Positions 45,784 to 53,302 of a stretch of 64,000 nt of DNA are shown here, in pieces (positions within the stretch are counted from its first letter, which is position 1; each line of letters starts with the position of its first letter). The notes below the pieces were generated by a model. That model had not been told where the DNA came from and searched no databases. It was given only the letters and a program-made list of their open reading frames with translations. The stretch is from positions 1 through 64,000 of the forward strand of contig VBHJ01000007.1 of the NCBI GenBank assembly GCA_005887685.1. The letters are read 5' to 3'. Origin of the DNA: Chloroflexota bacterium (lineage in GTDB: Bacteria; Chloroflexota; Dormibacteria; Dormibacterales; Dormibacteraceae). A program made the position numbers and the translations under genes.

Positions 45784-46496
45784 TGCTCCTGGCTCGCGGC
45801 GCGCGAACGGACGAAGTCGTTCACCGAGTAGTAGGCCTGGATCGACTCGCCGGCGTCGCCCCAGAAACCTTCGAGCACGTCGTACTCCATCAGACCCTGA
45901 TCCAGGTACCAGTTGTTGACGTCGGTGATCTCCAGCTCTCCTCGGCCGGACGGTTTGAGCTCCGGCAACACCTTCCAGACCGTCTCGTCATAGAAGTAGA
46001 CACCGGTGACCGCGAACTGGCTCGGCGGATCGGCAGGCTTTTCGATGATGCGCTCGATCTTGCGATTGCCGTCGAACTGGGCCACGCCGAGGTGGCGCAG
46101 GTGTTCTGGGTCCGACTCTTTGGTGAGAAAGGCCTCGACGCACGGCTTGATCGACCGCTCGAAGATGTTGTCCGCGAGAAGGACGACGCACCGGTCCTGG
46201 GCGACGAACTTCTCCGCCAGGCCGAGCGCCTCAGCGATGCCGCCGGCCTTGTCCTGGTAGGCATAGAGGAGGCGCTCGATGCCGAATTCGTGCCCGTTGC
46301 CGAGCAGGCGGAGGAACTCGCCCGCATGGGTCCCCCCGGTGACCAGCATGATCTCGTCCACTCCCGCGCCGACCAGCGACTCGATCGCGTAGTTGATCAT
46401 CGGTCGGTCGTAGATCGGAAGCAGGTGCTTGTTGGTGATGCGCGTCAGCGGATGGAGGCGGCTTCCAGTGCCGCCGGCCAGTATGACGCCCTTCAT
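45780..46496 (-). CDS. rfbA: Glucose-1-phosphate thymidylyltransferase
   Basis: Makes dTDP-glucose. 238 residues from ATG 46496, preferred over GTG 46502 because TAGAAT lies nine bases before the ATG. Nucleotide loop VILAGGTGSRLHPLT, then KHLLPIYDRPM and VLLADNIF; ELEITDVN near the C-terminus. Shorter than the roughly 290-residue RmlA, resembling the short bacterial/archaeal class. First gene of rfbA-C-B. Confidence 0.92.
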   Translation of the reverse strand: MKGVILAGGTGSRLHPLTRITNKHLLPIYDRPMINYAIESLVGAGVDEIMLVTGGTHAGEFLRLLGNGHEFGIERLLYAYQDKAGGIAEALGLAEKFVAQDRCVVLLADNIFERSIKPCVEAFLTKESDPEHLRHLGVAQFDGNRKIERIIEKPADPPSQFAVTGVYFYDETVWKVLPELKPSGRGELEITDVNNWYLDQGLMEYDVLEGFWGDAGESIQAYYSVNDFVRSRAASQEQ

Positions 46497-46505
46497 CGAC
46501 ACCGG

Positions 46506-46511
46506 ATTCTA
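46506..46511 (-). promoter_or_regulatory. -10 box of rfbA
   Basis: TAGAAT ends nine bases before ATG 46496, matching the spacing seen at other starts in the window. No ribosome-binding site lies in the gap. Confidence 0.5.
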
Positions 46512-46568
46512 GGCTTGATGATGCGGTGAGCTACAAGTCCTTGTGGCAGACTGGCCGCTGCAAAGCAG

Positions 46569-47657
46569 ATGCCTAGACCGGACAACTGGCCGCGCACCAT
46601 CCTTCACGTCGACCTCGACGCGTTCTACACGTCCGTCCACCAGCGCGACGATCCGAAGCTCCGCGGCGTGCCGGTCGCGGTTGCCGGTCGTTCCCGGCGG
46701 GCGGTCGTCATGGGCGCCTCCTACGAGGCGCGGGCTTACGGCGTCCGCTCGGCGATGCCCCTCCACGAGGCGTTGCAGCTCTGCCCACAGCTCACCGTGA
46801 TCGCGCCCGACAGTGCTCGCTACCGCGAGGCGAGCCGGCTGGTCCATCAGATCTTTCGCCGCTTCACATCGCCTGAGCTGGTCGAAGGCATCGCGCTTGA
46901 CGAGGCCTACCTCGACGTCACCGCGCGGACTCGGCATGGGACCTCAAACGCGGAGGAAGTGGCCCGCCGCATCAAATTCCAGATCCACACCGAGGTCGGG
47001 CTGACCGCTTCGGTCGGCGCGGCCACCTCGAAGCTGGTGGCGAAGGTGGCGAGCGGCACCCGCAAGCCGGACGGCCTGGTTCTGGTGCCGCCAGACACCG
47101 AGGCCGACTTCCTTGCGCCGCTGCCGGTCGGGGTCATCCCGGGCCTCGGCCCCAAGACGGAGGAAAGGCTGCACGCGATGGGCCTGCGCACGGTGGGTGC
47201 GCTGGCGACATACGAGACCCAGCGTCTGGTCCAGGCAGTCGGCACCAACGGCGCGGTGCTCCAGCGACTCGCCCAGGGACGCGACCGGACGCCCGTGGAC
47301 GGCAGCCGGCCGGCCAAGACCATCTCCGCCGAAACCACCTTCGAGAGCGACGTCAGCGACCGCGTCCAGCTCGAGGTGGCGCTGCGCGACCTCACCGACC
47401 GCGTCACCGAAAGGCTCAAGACCGACGGCGTGCGTGCCCGGACGGTCTACGTGAAGCTGAAGCTCCCGGACTTCAGGCTCGTGAGCCGCCAGGTGAGCCG
47501 GACGAGCCCGACCGACGACGTCGAGACGATCTTCCGCGCCGCGCGGTCGGCGCTGGAGAAGTCGCACGTGGAGTCGCGGGCGGTGCGGCTGATTGGGGTG
47601 GGCCTGTCCGGTCTCGAGCACCCTGCGCCCGACCTGCAGCTGACCCTTTTCGATTAG
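46569..47657 (+). CDS. dinB: DNA polymerase IV (Y family)
   Basis: Translesion polymerase. 362 residues: catalytic HVDLDAFYTSV, SYEARAYGVRS, ALDEAYLDVT (second carboxylate pair) and the little-finger/HhH part with IPGLGPKTEERL. Ends LQLTLFD, close to the QxxLF type beta-clamp-binding motif (QLTLFD). No LexA box recognised upstream. Its 3' end overlaps the convergent exonuclease ORF by 185 bases. Confidence 0.94.
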   Translation: MPRPDNWPRTILHVDLDAFYTSVHQRDDPKLRGVPVAVAGRSRRAVVMGASYEARAYGVRSAMPLHEALQLCPQLTVIAPDSARYREASRLVHQIFRRFTSPELVEGIALDEAYLDVTARTRHGTSNAEEVARRIKFQIHTEVGLTASVGAATSKLVAKVASGTRKPDGLVLVPPDTEADFLAPLPVGVIPGLGPKTEERLHAMGLRTVGALATYETQRLVQAVGTNGAVLQRLAQGRDRTPVDGSRPAKTISAETTFESDVSDRVQLEVALRDLTDRVTERLKTDGVRARTVYVKLKLPDFRLVSRQVSRTSPTDDVETIFRAARSALEKSHVESRAVRLIGVGLSGLEHPAPDLQLTLFD

Positions 47658-48330
47658 GGGTCCGGTCGACCACTGGCCGCGGCAATGCGGCCAGCACCTC
47701 GCCCACCGTCGTCCAGCCCAGCGCCGCCTCGGCGCGCTTGATCAGCCCACGAAACACCATCGCCGTCGCCCTGGCGTCATCCAGGGCGGCGTGGGCCGGG
47801 GTCACATCGAGGCCAAGCTCGTCAACAAGACGCGCGAGCCCAGGGGTCTGGCCTTTCGGGAGGTCGAGCACGAGACGCGCAAGCGCGGTGGTGTCGATGA
47901 TCGGATGCTCGAGCGGGCTCTCCAGCCCACGCCCCACGAGCCAGGTGTCGAACGCGTCGTGGCTGTGCTCGACCAGGACCGCGCCCTGCGCGAAACGCAG
48001 GAAAGCGCGCCGCGCGTCTTTGAACTCCGGCGCGCCAATGAGCATCGAGCGGTCGATGTGGTGGCGCTTGCGAGCGTAGGGGTTGATCGGCGCCCTGCAG
48101 TCGACCAGCGTGTCGAAGAAGGAGAGCGTGCCATCGAGCGTGAAGCGCTCGGCCCCGATCTCGAGGACGAGGAAAGGCGCGTTACCGGTCGTCTCGACGT
48201 CGAGCGCGACGAACTGCGCCTGCGCGAGGCGGGTCAGCGGCCCCAGCTCCGGCGCGTCGACGGCAATTTCCTCCCAAGGCACGAGCTCTGTCGCCCCGCG
48301 CGGCTTCAAGTAGAGAGGTCGCGGGCTCAT
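47473..48330 (-). CDS. DEDDh 3'-5' exonuclease, DnaQ-like
   Basis: 285 residues from ATG 48330, which overlaps the flippase stop (ATGA). Exo I motif FVALDVETTGN, Exo II region HSHDAFDTWL, Exo III HAALDDARATA. An N-terminal 40 residues precede the nuclease. The last 60 residues are Arg/Ser/Pro-rich and lie antisense to the dinB 3' end, which is odd; a stop codon may have been lost. Could proofread or trim nucleic acid ends alongside DNA polymerase IV, an inference from position. Confidence 0.85.
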   Translation of the reverse strand: MSPRPLYLKPRGATELVPWEEIAVDAPELGPLTRLAQAQFVALDVETTGNAPFLVLEIGAERFTLDGTLSFFDTLVDCRAPINPYARKRHHIDRSMLIGAPEFKDARRAFLRFAQGAVLVEHSHDAFDTWLVGRGLESPLEHPIIDTTALARLVLDLPKGQTPGLARLVDELGLDVTPAHAALDDARATAMVFRGLIKRAEAALGWTTVGEVLAALPRPVVDRTPNRKGSAAGRAQGARDRTGPPQSAAPPATPRATSPAPTARRGRSSRRRRSGSSGSPGGSRA

Positions 48331-49799
48331 CGGGCCTCCGCGAGTGCCCGCCTGGCCCAGGCGATCTCGTCTCCATTGACAGCCCTCAGGAGCAGCACCG
48401 CGGCCGCGTAGACGGCGGCGCCGGCCACGATCGGAATCGCGACCTCGAGACCCTGCAGGTTGCTCAGAGGATAGATGGCGGCGCCCATGACAAGCCCCGC
48501 GAGGATGACTCGCCAGCTGAGCGTTGCCACCGGCACCCGCCCGACGTACCGCGCGGTCAGGATCCAACCCGTGACGGCCAGCGCGAGCTCGGTCAAAACC
48601 GTCGCCCAGCTTGCCCCGATGAAGCTGAAGGGAGGGATCAGCGCCAGGTTGAGCACCACATTGGCCACCACGCTCCACGCGGCAGCCCAGGAGAAAGAGG
48701 ATTGCCGGTCCGACGCGTTCAGCGCTCCGATGAAGGTGTTGTTGATGAATGCGATTCCCAGGGCCAGGGCGAGGATCTTCAGGGCGGGCTCGGATGCTCC
48801 GTAATCGTTACCGAGGAGGACCGGCGTGAGCGGCCCGGCCAGAACGAAGATGCCGACGCTGACCGGCCAGCCCATCAGCAAGAGCGCTTTGTAGAAACGG
48901 TTCAGAGCGTCGAGCATGTCGGTCGGGCGCTCGCGGTGATAGACGGAAAGCACCGGGAACACGATCGAGAGGAACGTGATGGGCACGAAGAGAAGCGCTT
49001 CGATCGGCTTGTACGCCGCCCCGTAGTAGGAAGCGGCGAACTTGCCGTGGAACGCGTAGACCAGGGGCTGATCGATCCGGAAATAGATGATCGTGAGGAT
49101 GAAGGTGAGGGCAAAAGGGAGGCCTTTCCAGAACCATTCGCGTAGGAACGCCGGCTCGAAGCGCCATCCGACGGTGGCGATCCTCTTGGTCGCGAGGACC
49201 ACGATGAAGTACACGCAGCTGAACGCGTACTGCGCGGCGTAAGCCCACACGTAGTAGGCGACGCTTTGCTGCGTCCGGCCGCCATACACGACCAGGACGA
49301 GCAGGACGACGCTTTCGAGAATCACCGCGATGGCTTCGTAACCAAGCTGCTGCACGGCGTAGAGGCCATTCCTCAAGAGCGACGCGTACGACGTCAGGAC
49401 CATCAGGACGAACCCGGGGACGAGCAGATCGCTGAGCCCGAGCGGGATCACCAACCCGGCCAGAAGCAAGAACGCGACCACCGACATGAGAAGGCGCAGC
49501 GACATCACGTTGCGCAGATAGCGCTGGATCTCGTTGTGGTTTCGCGCTCCCTCTCGCACGAACAGCACGTTGAAACCGAGGTCCAGCACCACGCTGACGA
49601 TTGCTGTCAGGTTGATGAGCACGGTGAACGTTCCGTAGTGAGCCGGCGCAAGTCGCCGGATCATGTAGAGGACGGTCACGAGGGCGATCAGGCGCGCGAC
49701 CACCTTCGCGGTCAGCACGATCGTGGAATTGCGGAGCGCCCGCGAGCCGAGCCCGAGGCTCGCGGCCGGCGGGCCGTCTGCTAAGTCGTTGTCTGGCAA
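48327..49799 (-). CDS. Polysaccharide flippase (Wzx / MOP superfamily)
   Basis: 490 residues from TTG 49799, chosen because TACGAT lies nine bases before it and the longer ORF would run head-on into trpS. About twelve to fourteen membrane helices; LRNSTIVLTAKVVARLIALVTVLYMIRRLAPAHYGTF at the start is typical of O-antigen/teichoic-acid exporters. Probably moves lipid-linked glycans, made by the neighbouring transferases, across the membrane. Confidence 0.9.
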   Translation of the reverse strand: MPDNDLADGPPAASLGLGSRALRNSTIVLTAKVVARLIALVTVLYMIRRLAPAHYGTFTVLINLTAIVSVVLDLGFNVLFVREGARNHNEIQRYLRNVMSLRLLMSVVAFLLLAGLVIPLGLSDLLVPGFVLMVLTSYASLLRNGLYAVQQLGYEAIAVILESVVLLVLVVYGGRTQQSVAYYVWAYAAQYAFSCVYFIVVLATKRIATVGWRFEPAFLREWFWKGLPFALTFILTIIYFRIDQPLVYAFHGKFAASYYGAAYKPIEALLFVPITFLSIVFPVLSVYHRERPTDMLDALNRFYKALLLMGWPVSVGIFVLAGPLTPVLLGNDYGASEPALKILALALGIAFINNTFIGALNASDRQSSFSWAAAWSVVANVVLNLALIPPFSFIGASWATVLTELALAVTGWILTARYVGRVPVATLSWRVILAGLVMGAAIYPLSNLQGLEVAIPIVAGAAVYAAAVLLLRAVNGDEIAWARRALAEAR

Positions 49800-49808
49800 C
49801 CGAATCCA

Positions 49809-49814
49809 ATCGTA
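49809..49814 (-). promoter_or_regulatory. -10 box of the flippase gene
   Basis: TACGAT ends nine bases before TTG 49799. It lies in the 43-base gap between the flippase and trpS and fits the spacing rule of this window. Confidence 0.4.
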
Positions 49815-49828
49815 ATCCCAAGGATGAG

Positions 49829-49834
49829 TACACT
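49829..49834 (+). promoter_or_regulatory. -10 box of trpS
   Basis: TACACT ends eight bases before ATG 49843. Together with the flippase box it makes a compact divergent promoter pair. Confidence 0.4.
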
Positions 49835-49842
49835 CGTTCGCC

Positions 49843-50826
49843 ATGGTTGACCAGATGCGGATCCTCAGCGGTATGCGGCCAACCGGCCGCTTCCACCTGG
49901 GCAACTACCTCGGCGCGGCCAAGAATTGGGTCGAGCTGCAGAAGCAGTACGAGTGCTTTTTCTTCGTCGCCGACTACCACGCGCTGACCACCGAACCAGA
50001 CGGTCACAAGGCGGAAGACAAGGTTTTCGATCTGGCGGCCGACCTGATCGCAGTGGGCATCGACCCCAAACGCAGCGTCCTCTACTTGCAGTCGAAGGTG
50101 CCCGAGGTCGCCGAGCTGACGCTGTTGCTCTCCATGGTCACGCCGTTGAGCTGGGTGCAGCGCGTACCGACATTCAAGGAGATGGCGAAGCAGCACCCCG
50201 ACAACGTCAACCTCGGCCTGTTCTCTTACCCCATCCTGCAGGGCGCTGACATCTTGATGGTCAAGGGTGTGGGGGTGCCGGTCGGCAAAGACCAGCTCGC
50301 GCACCTCGAGCTCGTGCGCGAGGTGACGCGAAAGTTCAACCGCACCTACGCGCCCGTCTTTCCTGAGCCACGCGCGCTGCTTACCGAGACAAACTTGATC
50401 AAGGGCACCGACGGCAAGAAGCGAATGTCCAAGAGCGTCGGCAACATCATCGGCGTGACTGACGAACCGGAGGTCATCCGCAAGCAGGTGCTGAGCATGG
50501 TGACCGACGTCAAACGCCCGCTCAAGACTGACCCGGGTCACCCGCGGACCTGCAACGTTTGCGCCTACTACAAACTCTTCTTCAACGATTGGGAGCATTA
50601 CTGGGAGCTGTGCCGGAAAGCGCAGATCGGGTGCTTTGACAAGAAGAAGCTTCTCGCGGAGCGGTTGATCGAGCTCTTCGGGCCATTCCGAGAGGCGCGC
50701 GCCGAGCTGAGTCCAGAGCTCGTCAATACGATCCTCGACGAGGGCAGCGAGAAGGCTCGCGAGGTGGCGCACAAGACGATGGTCGAGGTGCGCAAGGCGG
50801 TCGGCCTGCCCTCCTACCTGACGTAG
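49843..50826 (+). CDS. trpS: Tryptophanyl-tRNA synthetase
   Basis: Charges tRNA-Trp. 327 residues: class I HIGH-type motif in GRFHLGNYLG, then QGADILMVKG, and KMSKS-type KRMSKSVGN. Length is normal. A CNVC pair near residue 232 (RTCNVCAYYKLF) is less common and could bind a metal. No T-box leader is visible; a -10 box lies right before the ATG. Confidence 0.96.
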   Translation: MVDQMRILSGMRPTGRFHLGNYLGAAKNWVELQKQYECFFFVADYHALTTEPDGHKAEDKVFDLAADLIAVGIDPKRSVLYLQSKVPEVAELTLLLSMVTPLSWVQRVPTFKEMAKQHPDNVNLGLFSYPILQGADILMVKGVGVPVGKDQLAHLELVREVTRKFNRTYAPVFPEPRALLTETNLIKGTDGKKRMSKSVGNIIGVTDEPEVIRKQVLSMVTDVKRPLKTDPGHPRTCNVCAYYKLFFNDWEHYWELCRKAQIGCFDKKKLLAERLIELFGPFREARAELSPELVNTILDEGSEKAREVAHKTMVEVRKAVGLPSYLT

Positions 50827-50845
50827 CCCGGATTCTCCGGATCGC

Positions 50846-50851
50846 TAAGAT
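50846..50851 (+). promoter_or_regulatory. -10 box of the Rieske gene
   Basis: TAAGAT ends nine bases before ATG 50861, again without a ribosome site in the gap. Confidence 0.5.
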
Positions 50852-50860
50852 TTGACCCGG

Positions 50861-51397
50861 ATGGCAGACGCTGCGGCCCCGAGGAAAGTCACCCGGCGCA
50901 ACTTCCTTGGCTGGTGGATGGGCATCATCCTCGGCGCCCTGACGGTCGCCGGCGCCGCACCGATCGTCGTCTACCTCTGGCCGGCACCGCCCAAGGGCCA
51001 GAAGAAGGGTCCGGTGAACGTCACGCTGGACAAGCCGATCAACCAGATGAACGACGGCGACGCGATCAAGTTCGACGCCCCCTCCACCCCCAACACCGCG
51101 TTCATCATGGCGGACGGCGGTGGCGACAACGCGCAAGGCGAGCTTGCATTCGGCGGTTTCGTCGTGAAGAACGGGAGCAAGGTCGACGTGTTCGCGATCA
51201 ACTGCTCACACCTCGGCTGCTCGGTCGCGTTGAACGCGGCGGCAAAAACCTTCGATTGCCCGTGTCACGGCTCTCGCTTCCACCTCGACGGTTCGGTTCT
51301 GCAGGGACCGGCTCCCGTACCGCTCTCGCACCTGACCTGGAAGGAGGGCAGCGACCCCGCGACGATCCAGATCGACGGGATCGTGTTGGGCTTCTGA
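50861..51397 (+). CDS. Rieske iron-sulfur protein of a cytochrome bc complex
   Basis: 178 residues from ATG 50861; the track TTG start adds three residues. Twin-arginine RRNFLG plus one membrane helix anchor the protein through the Tat route. The 2Fe-2S cluster motifs CSHLGC and CPCHGS are intact. Takes electrons from quinol at the Qo site. Stop is two bases before the cytochrome b gene. Confidence 0.95.
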   Translation: MADAAAPRKVTRRNFLGWWMGIILGALTVAGAAPIVVYLWPAPPKGQKKGPVNVTLDKPINQMNDGDAIKFDAPSTPNTAFIMADGGGDNAQGELAFGGFVVKNGSKVDVFAINCSHLGCSVALNAAAKTFDCPCHGSRFHLDGSVLQGPAPVPLSHLTWKEGSDPATIQIDGIVLGF

Positions 51398-51399
51398 CG

Positions 51400-52095
51400 A
51401 TGGCGATCCCGCACCCTCGCGACGTCCAGCTCGCGGTCGTGAATTGGCTCGACGAGCGCTACCCGTTTACGAAAGCGATCGACGAGGCGATGTACCAGCG
51501 GGTTCCGAACTTCGCCAACGCCTTCTACTACTGCTTCGGCGGGATGGTGTTCGTCATCATCGTGCTGCAGCTGCTGACCGGGATTCTTCTCGCCATCTAC
51601 TACGTCCCAGACGCAAGGGGAACTCCGGCGGCAGCGTATACGAGCGTGCTGTTCATCCAGAGCAACGTGTACCTCGGCTGGCTGATTCGCGGCGTCCACT
51701 TCTGGGGCGCGAACATCCTGATCCTCATGGTGTTGCTGCACATGGCCAGGGTGTACTGGACCGGGTCATACCGGGCGCCCCGCGAGCTGAACTGGATGGT
51801 CGGGGCAACGATGCTCCTGCTGATCCTTGCATTCGCCCTCACCGGCTACCTGCTGCCATGGGACACCAAGGCCTACTTCGCCAGTGAGGTGACGATCAAG
51901 ATCATGGGCTTGCCGCCCCCGCCCCAGCTCGGCGCCTTCATCAAGACGCTCGTCCAGGGTGGTCCGGTGGTCGGTCCTCCGACCCTTCAGATCTTCTTCA
52001 CCACGCATGTGTTCCTCTTGCCCGCCTTGATCGTCCTCTTGATGTACGTGCACTTCCGATTGATCCGCGCGCACGGGATCGCGGAGCCGCTGTGA
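51400..52095 (+). CDS. Cytochrome b, N-terminal half (b6-like)
   Basis: 231 residues from ATG 51400. Four membrane helices with both haem pairs: HFWGANILILMVLLH (H-x13-H) and HVFLLPALIVLLMYVH (H-x14-H, as in cytochrome b6). LTGYLLPWD is the family signature. The C-terminal half is a separate gene (next), as in b6f-type and many Gram-positive complexes. Confidence 0.95.
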   Translation: MAIPHPRDVQLAVVNWLDERYPFTKAIDEAMYQRVPNFANAFYYCFGGMVFVIIVLQLLTGILLAIYYVPDARGTPAAAYTSVLFIQSNVYLGWLIRGVHFWGANILILMVLLHMARVYWTGSYRAPRELNWMVGATMLLLILAFALTGYLLPWDTKAYFASEVTIKIMGLPPPPQLGAFIKTLVQGGPVVGPPTLQIFFTTHVFLLPALIVLLMYVHFRLIRAHGIAEPL

Positions 52096-52775
52096 GCGAG
52101 AAAGGCATCTCCAAGGAAGGCCCCGGGGCGGCGATCGCCGAGCCGAAAGAGGTCCAGATCATCGAGCTCGACGGTCACGGCGGCCACACGCTCGAACCCG
52201 AGTGGAAGCGGTTGCCTATCGGCCCCGATCACATCCTGTACCCGTTGCTCGTCGGGATTGCGCTCTTCCCCATTCTCATGGGCGACTCCGGCCACCACCT
52301 CGCCGACGACATGCCCGACGACGAGACCCACCCGTTCTTTCCGGATCATTTCTGGCCCTACCCCGTGATCATCATCGTGATGATGATCACGCTGGGATTG
52401 CTGGCTGCGTTCGTGCAGAAGAATCTTCAGCTGGAGGCGCCGGCGGACCCCCGAGCTGTCACCATCCCGCGACCGGACTGGTACTTCCTCTTCCTTTTCC
52501 AGTTCATCAAGCTTGGTCCTGAGCTGCTCATGGCCGTCGTCATCCCGACGGTCATCATCATCGTGTTCCTGCTGTGGCCCTTCATCGACGCCATCGCCGG
52601 CCCGCCGACCGCAAGACGGCTGGGCTGGAAGCGGTGGCCTGTACCGGGCCGCAACATCTACAGCGGCGCCGGTTTTGTGATCTTCCTGGCCATCATCGCT
52701 CTGTTGGAGGCGTGGGCACTGGCGGGTCCCGGGTTCTGCCTACCCTGGTTCACGGGGCAGGTCTGCGGGGCTTAA
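52092..52775 (+). CDS. Cytochrome b, C-terminal half (subunit IV-like), PDWY variant
   Basis: 227 residues from GTG 52092 (GTGA overlap). About three to four membrane helices. The quinol-oxidation motif is PDWY (RPDWYFLFLFQFIK) instead of PEWY. The loop GDSGHHLADDMPDDE before the second helix is His/Asp-rich. No cytochrome c or f gene follows; the operon stops here at a palindromic repeat, so the c-type partner must be encoded elsewhere. Confidence 0.92.
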   Translation: MSEKGISKEGPGAAIAEPKEVQIIELDGHGGHTLEPEWKRLPIGPDHILYPLLVGIALFPILMGDSGHHLADDMPDDETHPFFPDHFWPYPVIIIVMMITLGLLAAFVQKNLQLEAPADPRAVTIPRPDWYFLFLFQFIKLGPELLMAVVIPTVIIIVFLLWPFIDAIAGPPTARRLGWKRWPVPGRNIYSGAGFVIFLAIIALLEAWALAGPGFCLPWFTGQVCGA

Positions 52776-52781
52776 TCTCGT

Positions 52782-52826
52782 CCTCCCCATTTATGGGGAG
52801 GTGGCCCGCAGGGCCGGAGGGGCTGG
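52782..52826. repeat. Bipartite palindromic repeat, copy D
   Basis: CCTCCCCAT-TT-ATGGGGAGG is a perfect palindrome, followed by a second stem GGCCC-GCA-GGGCC and GGAGGGG. It is the most complete copy and lies entirely between genes (cytochrome b and the convergent DinB-like gene), so it may serve as a bidirectional mRNA end. Confidence 0.75.
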
Positions 52827-52835
52827 CCGAAGCCA

Positions 52836-53297
52836 CTAAGTCCTCGAGTCGTAGATTTGCTTGGTCAGCTCGATCTGCGCCAGGTGCTCGCGCGCGTGTC
52901 CGTAGTTGGAGAGCAGCCACTCGATACCCGGACGCGGAGGCCGGTCACCCCGTGGTCGCGGCTCGATGAGGTCCGCCACCGTCAGCGCGGCGAGGTGCTC
53001 AACGAGATCCTTGTCGGCCTGGTCGAGCAGCGCAAGAAGATCCGCGGCATCCGCCTCGACCTTGAACTCGGACTCCCGATCCCGCTCGGTCGCGATCATG
53101 CGCAGGGATCGGATCATCTCTCGCTCCGAGCCGAGCGTGTGTGTCACCAGGACGGCGATCGAGTTGGCTTTGGGGAGTGGGCTCCAGTTCAGCGTGCCGT
53201 GGTCGAGGCCCCGGACCTGCTCCCGAAGCTTGTCGTGAACATTGTGGTAGAGCGCACCCACGGTGCTGGCGATCATCGTCGCGCTGTCTTGATCCAT
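52836..53297 (-). CDS. DinB/DUF664-family four-helix protein
   Basis: 153 residues from ATG 53297; the track start reads into the upstream gene. Four-helix-bundle pattern with the metal His residues likely in LVTHTLGSE and NYGHAREHLAQIE. Members are thiol-dependent S-transferases or stress proteins; the exact reaction cannot be read. Unrelated to the DNA polymerase dinB despite the name. Confidence 0.82.
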   Translation of the reverse strand: MDQDSATMIASTVGALYHNVHDKLREQVRGLDHGTLNWSPLPKANSIAVLVTHTLGSEREMIRSLRMIATERDRESEFKVEADAADLLALLDQADKDLVEHLAALTVADLIEPRPRGDRPPRPGIEWLLSNYGHAREHLAQIELTKQIYDSRT

Positions 53298-53302
53298 CGC
53301 GG

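Noticed and set aside
49800-49842. T-box leader upstream of trpS
   Set aside because: The gap is only 43 bases and holds two -10 boxes; far too short for a T-box.
48808-50772. 654-residue minus-strand ORF spanning flippase and trpS
   Set aside because: Covers two well-supported genes in other frames; a high-GC shadow.
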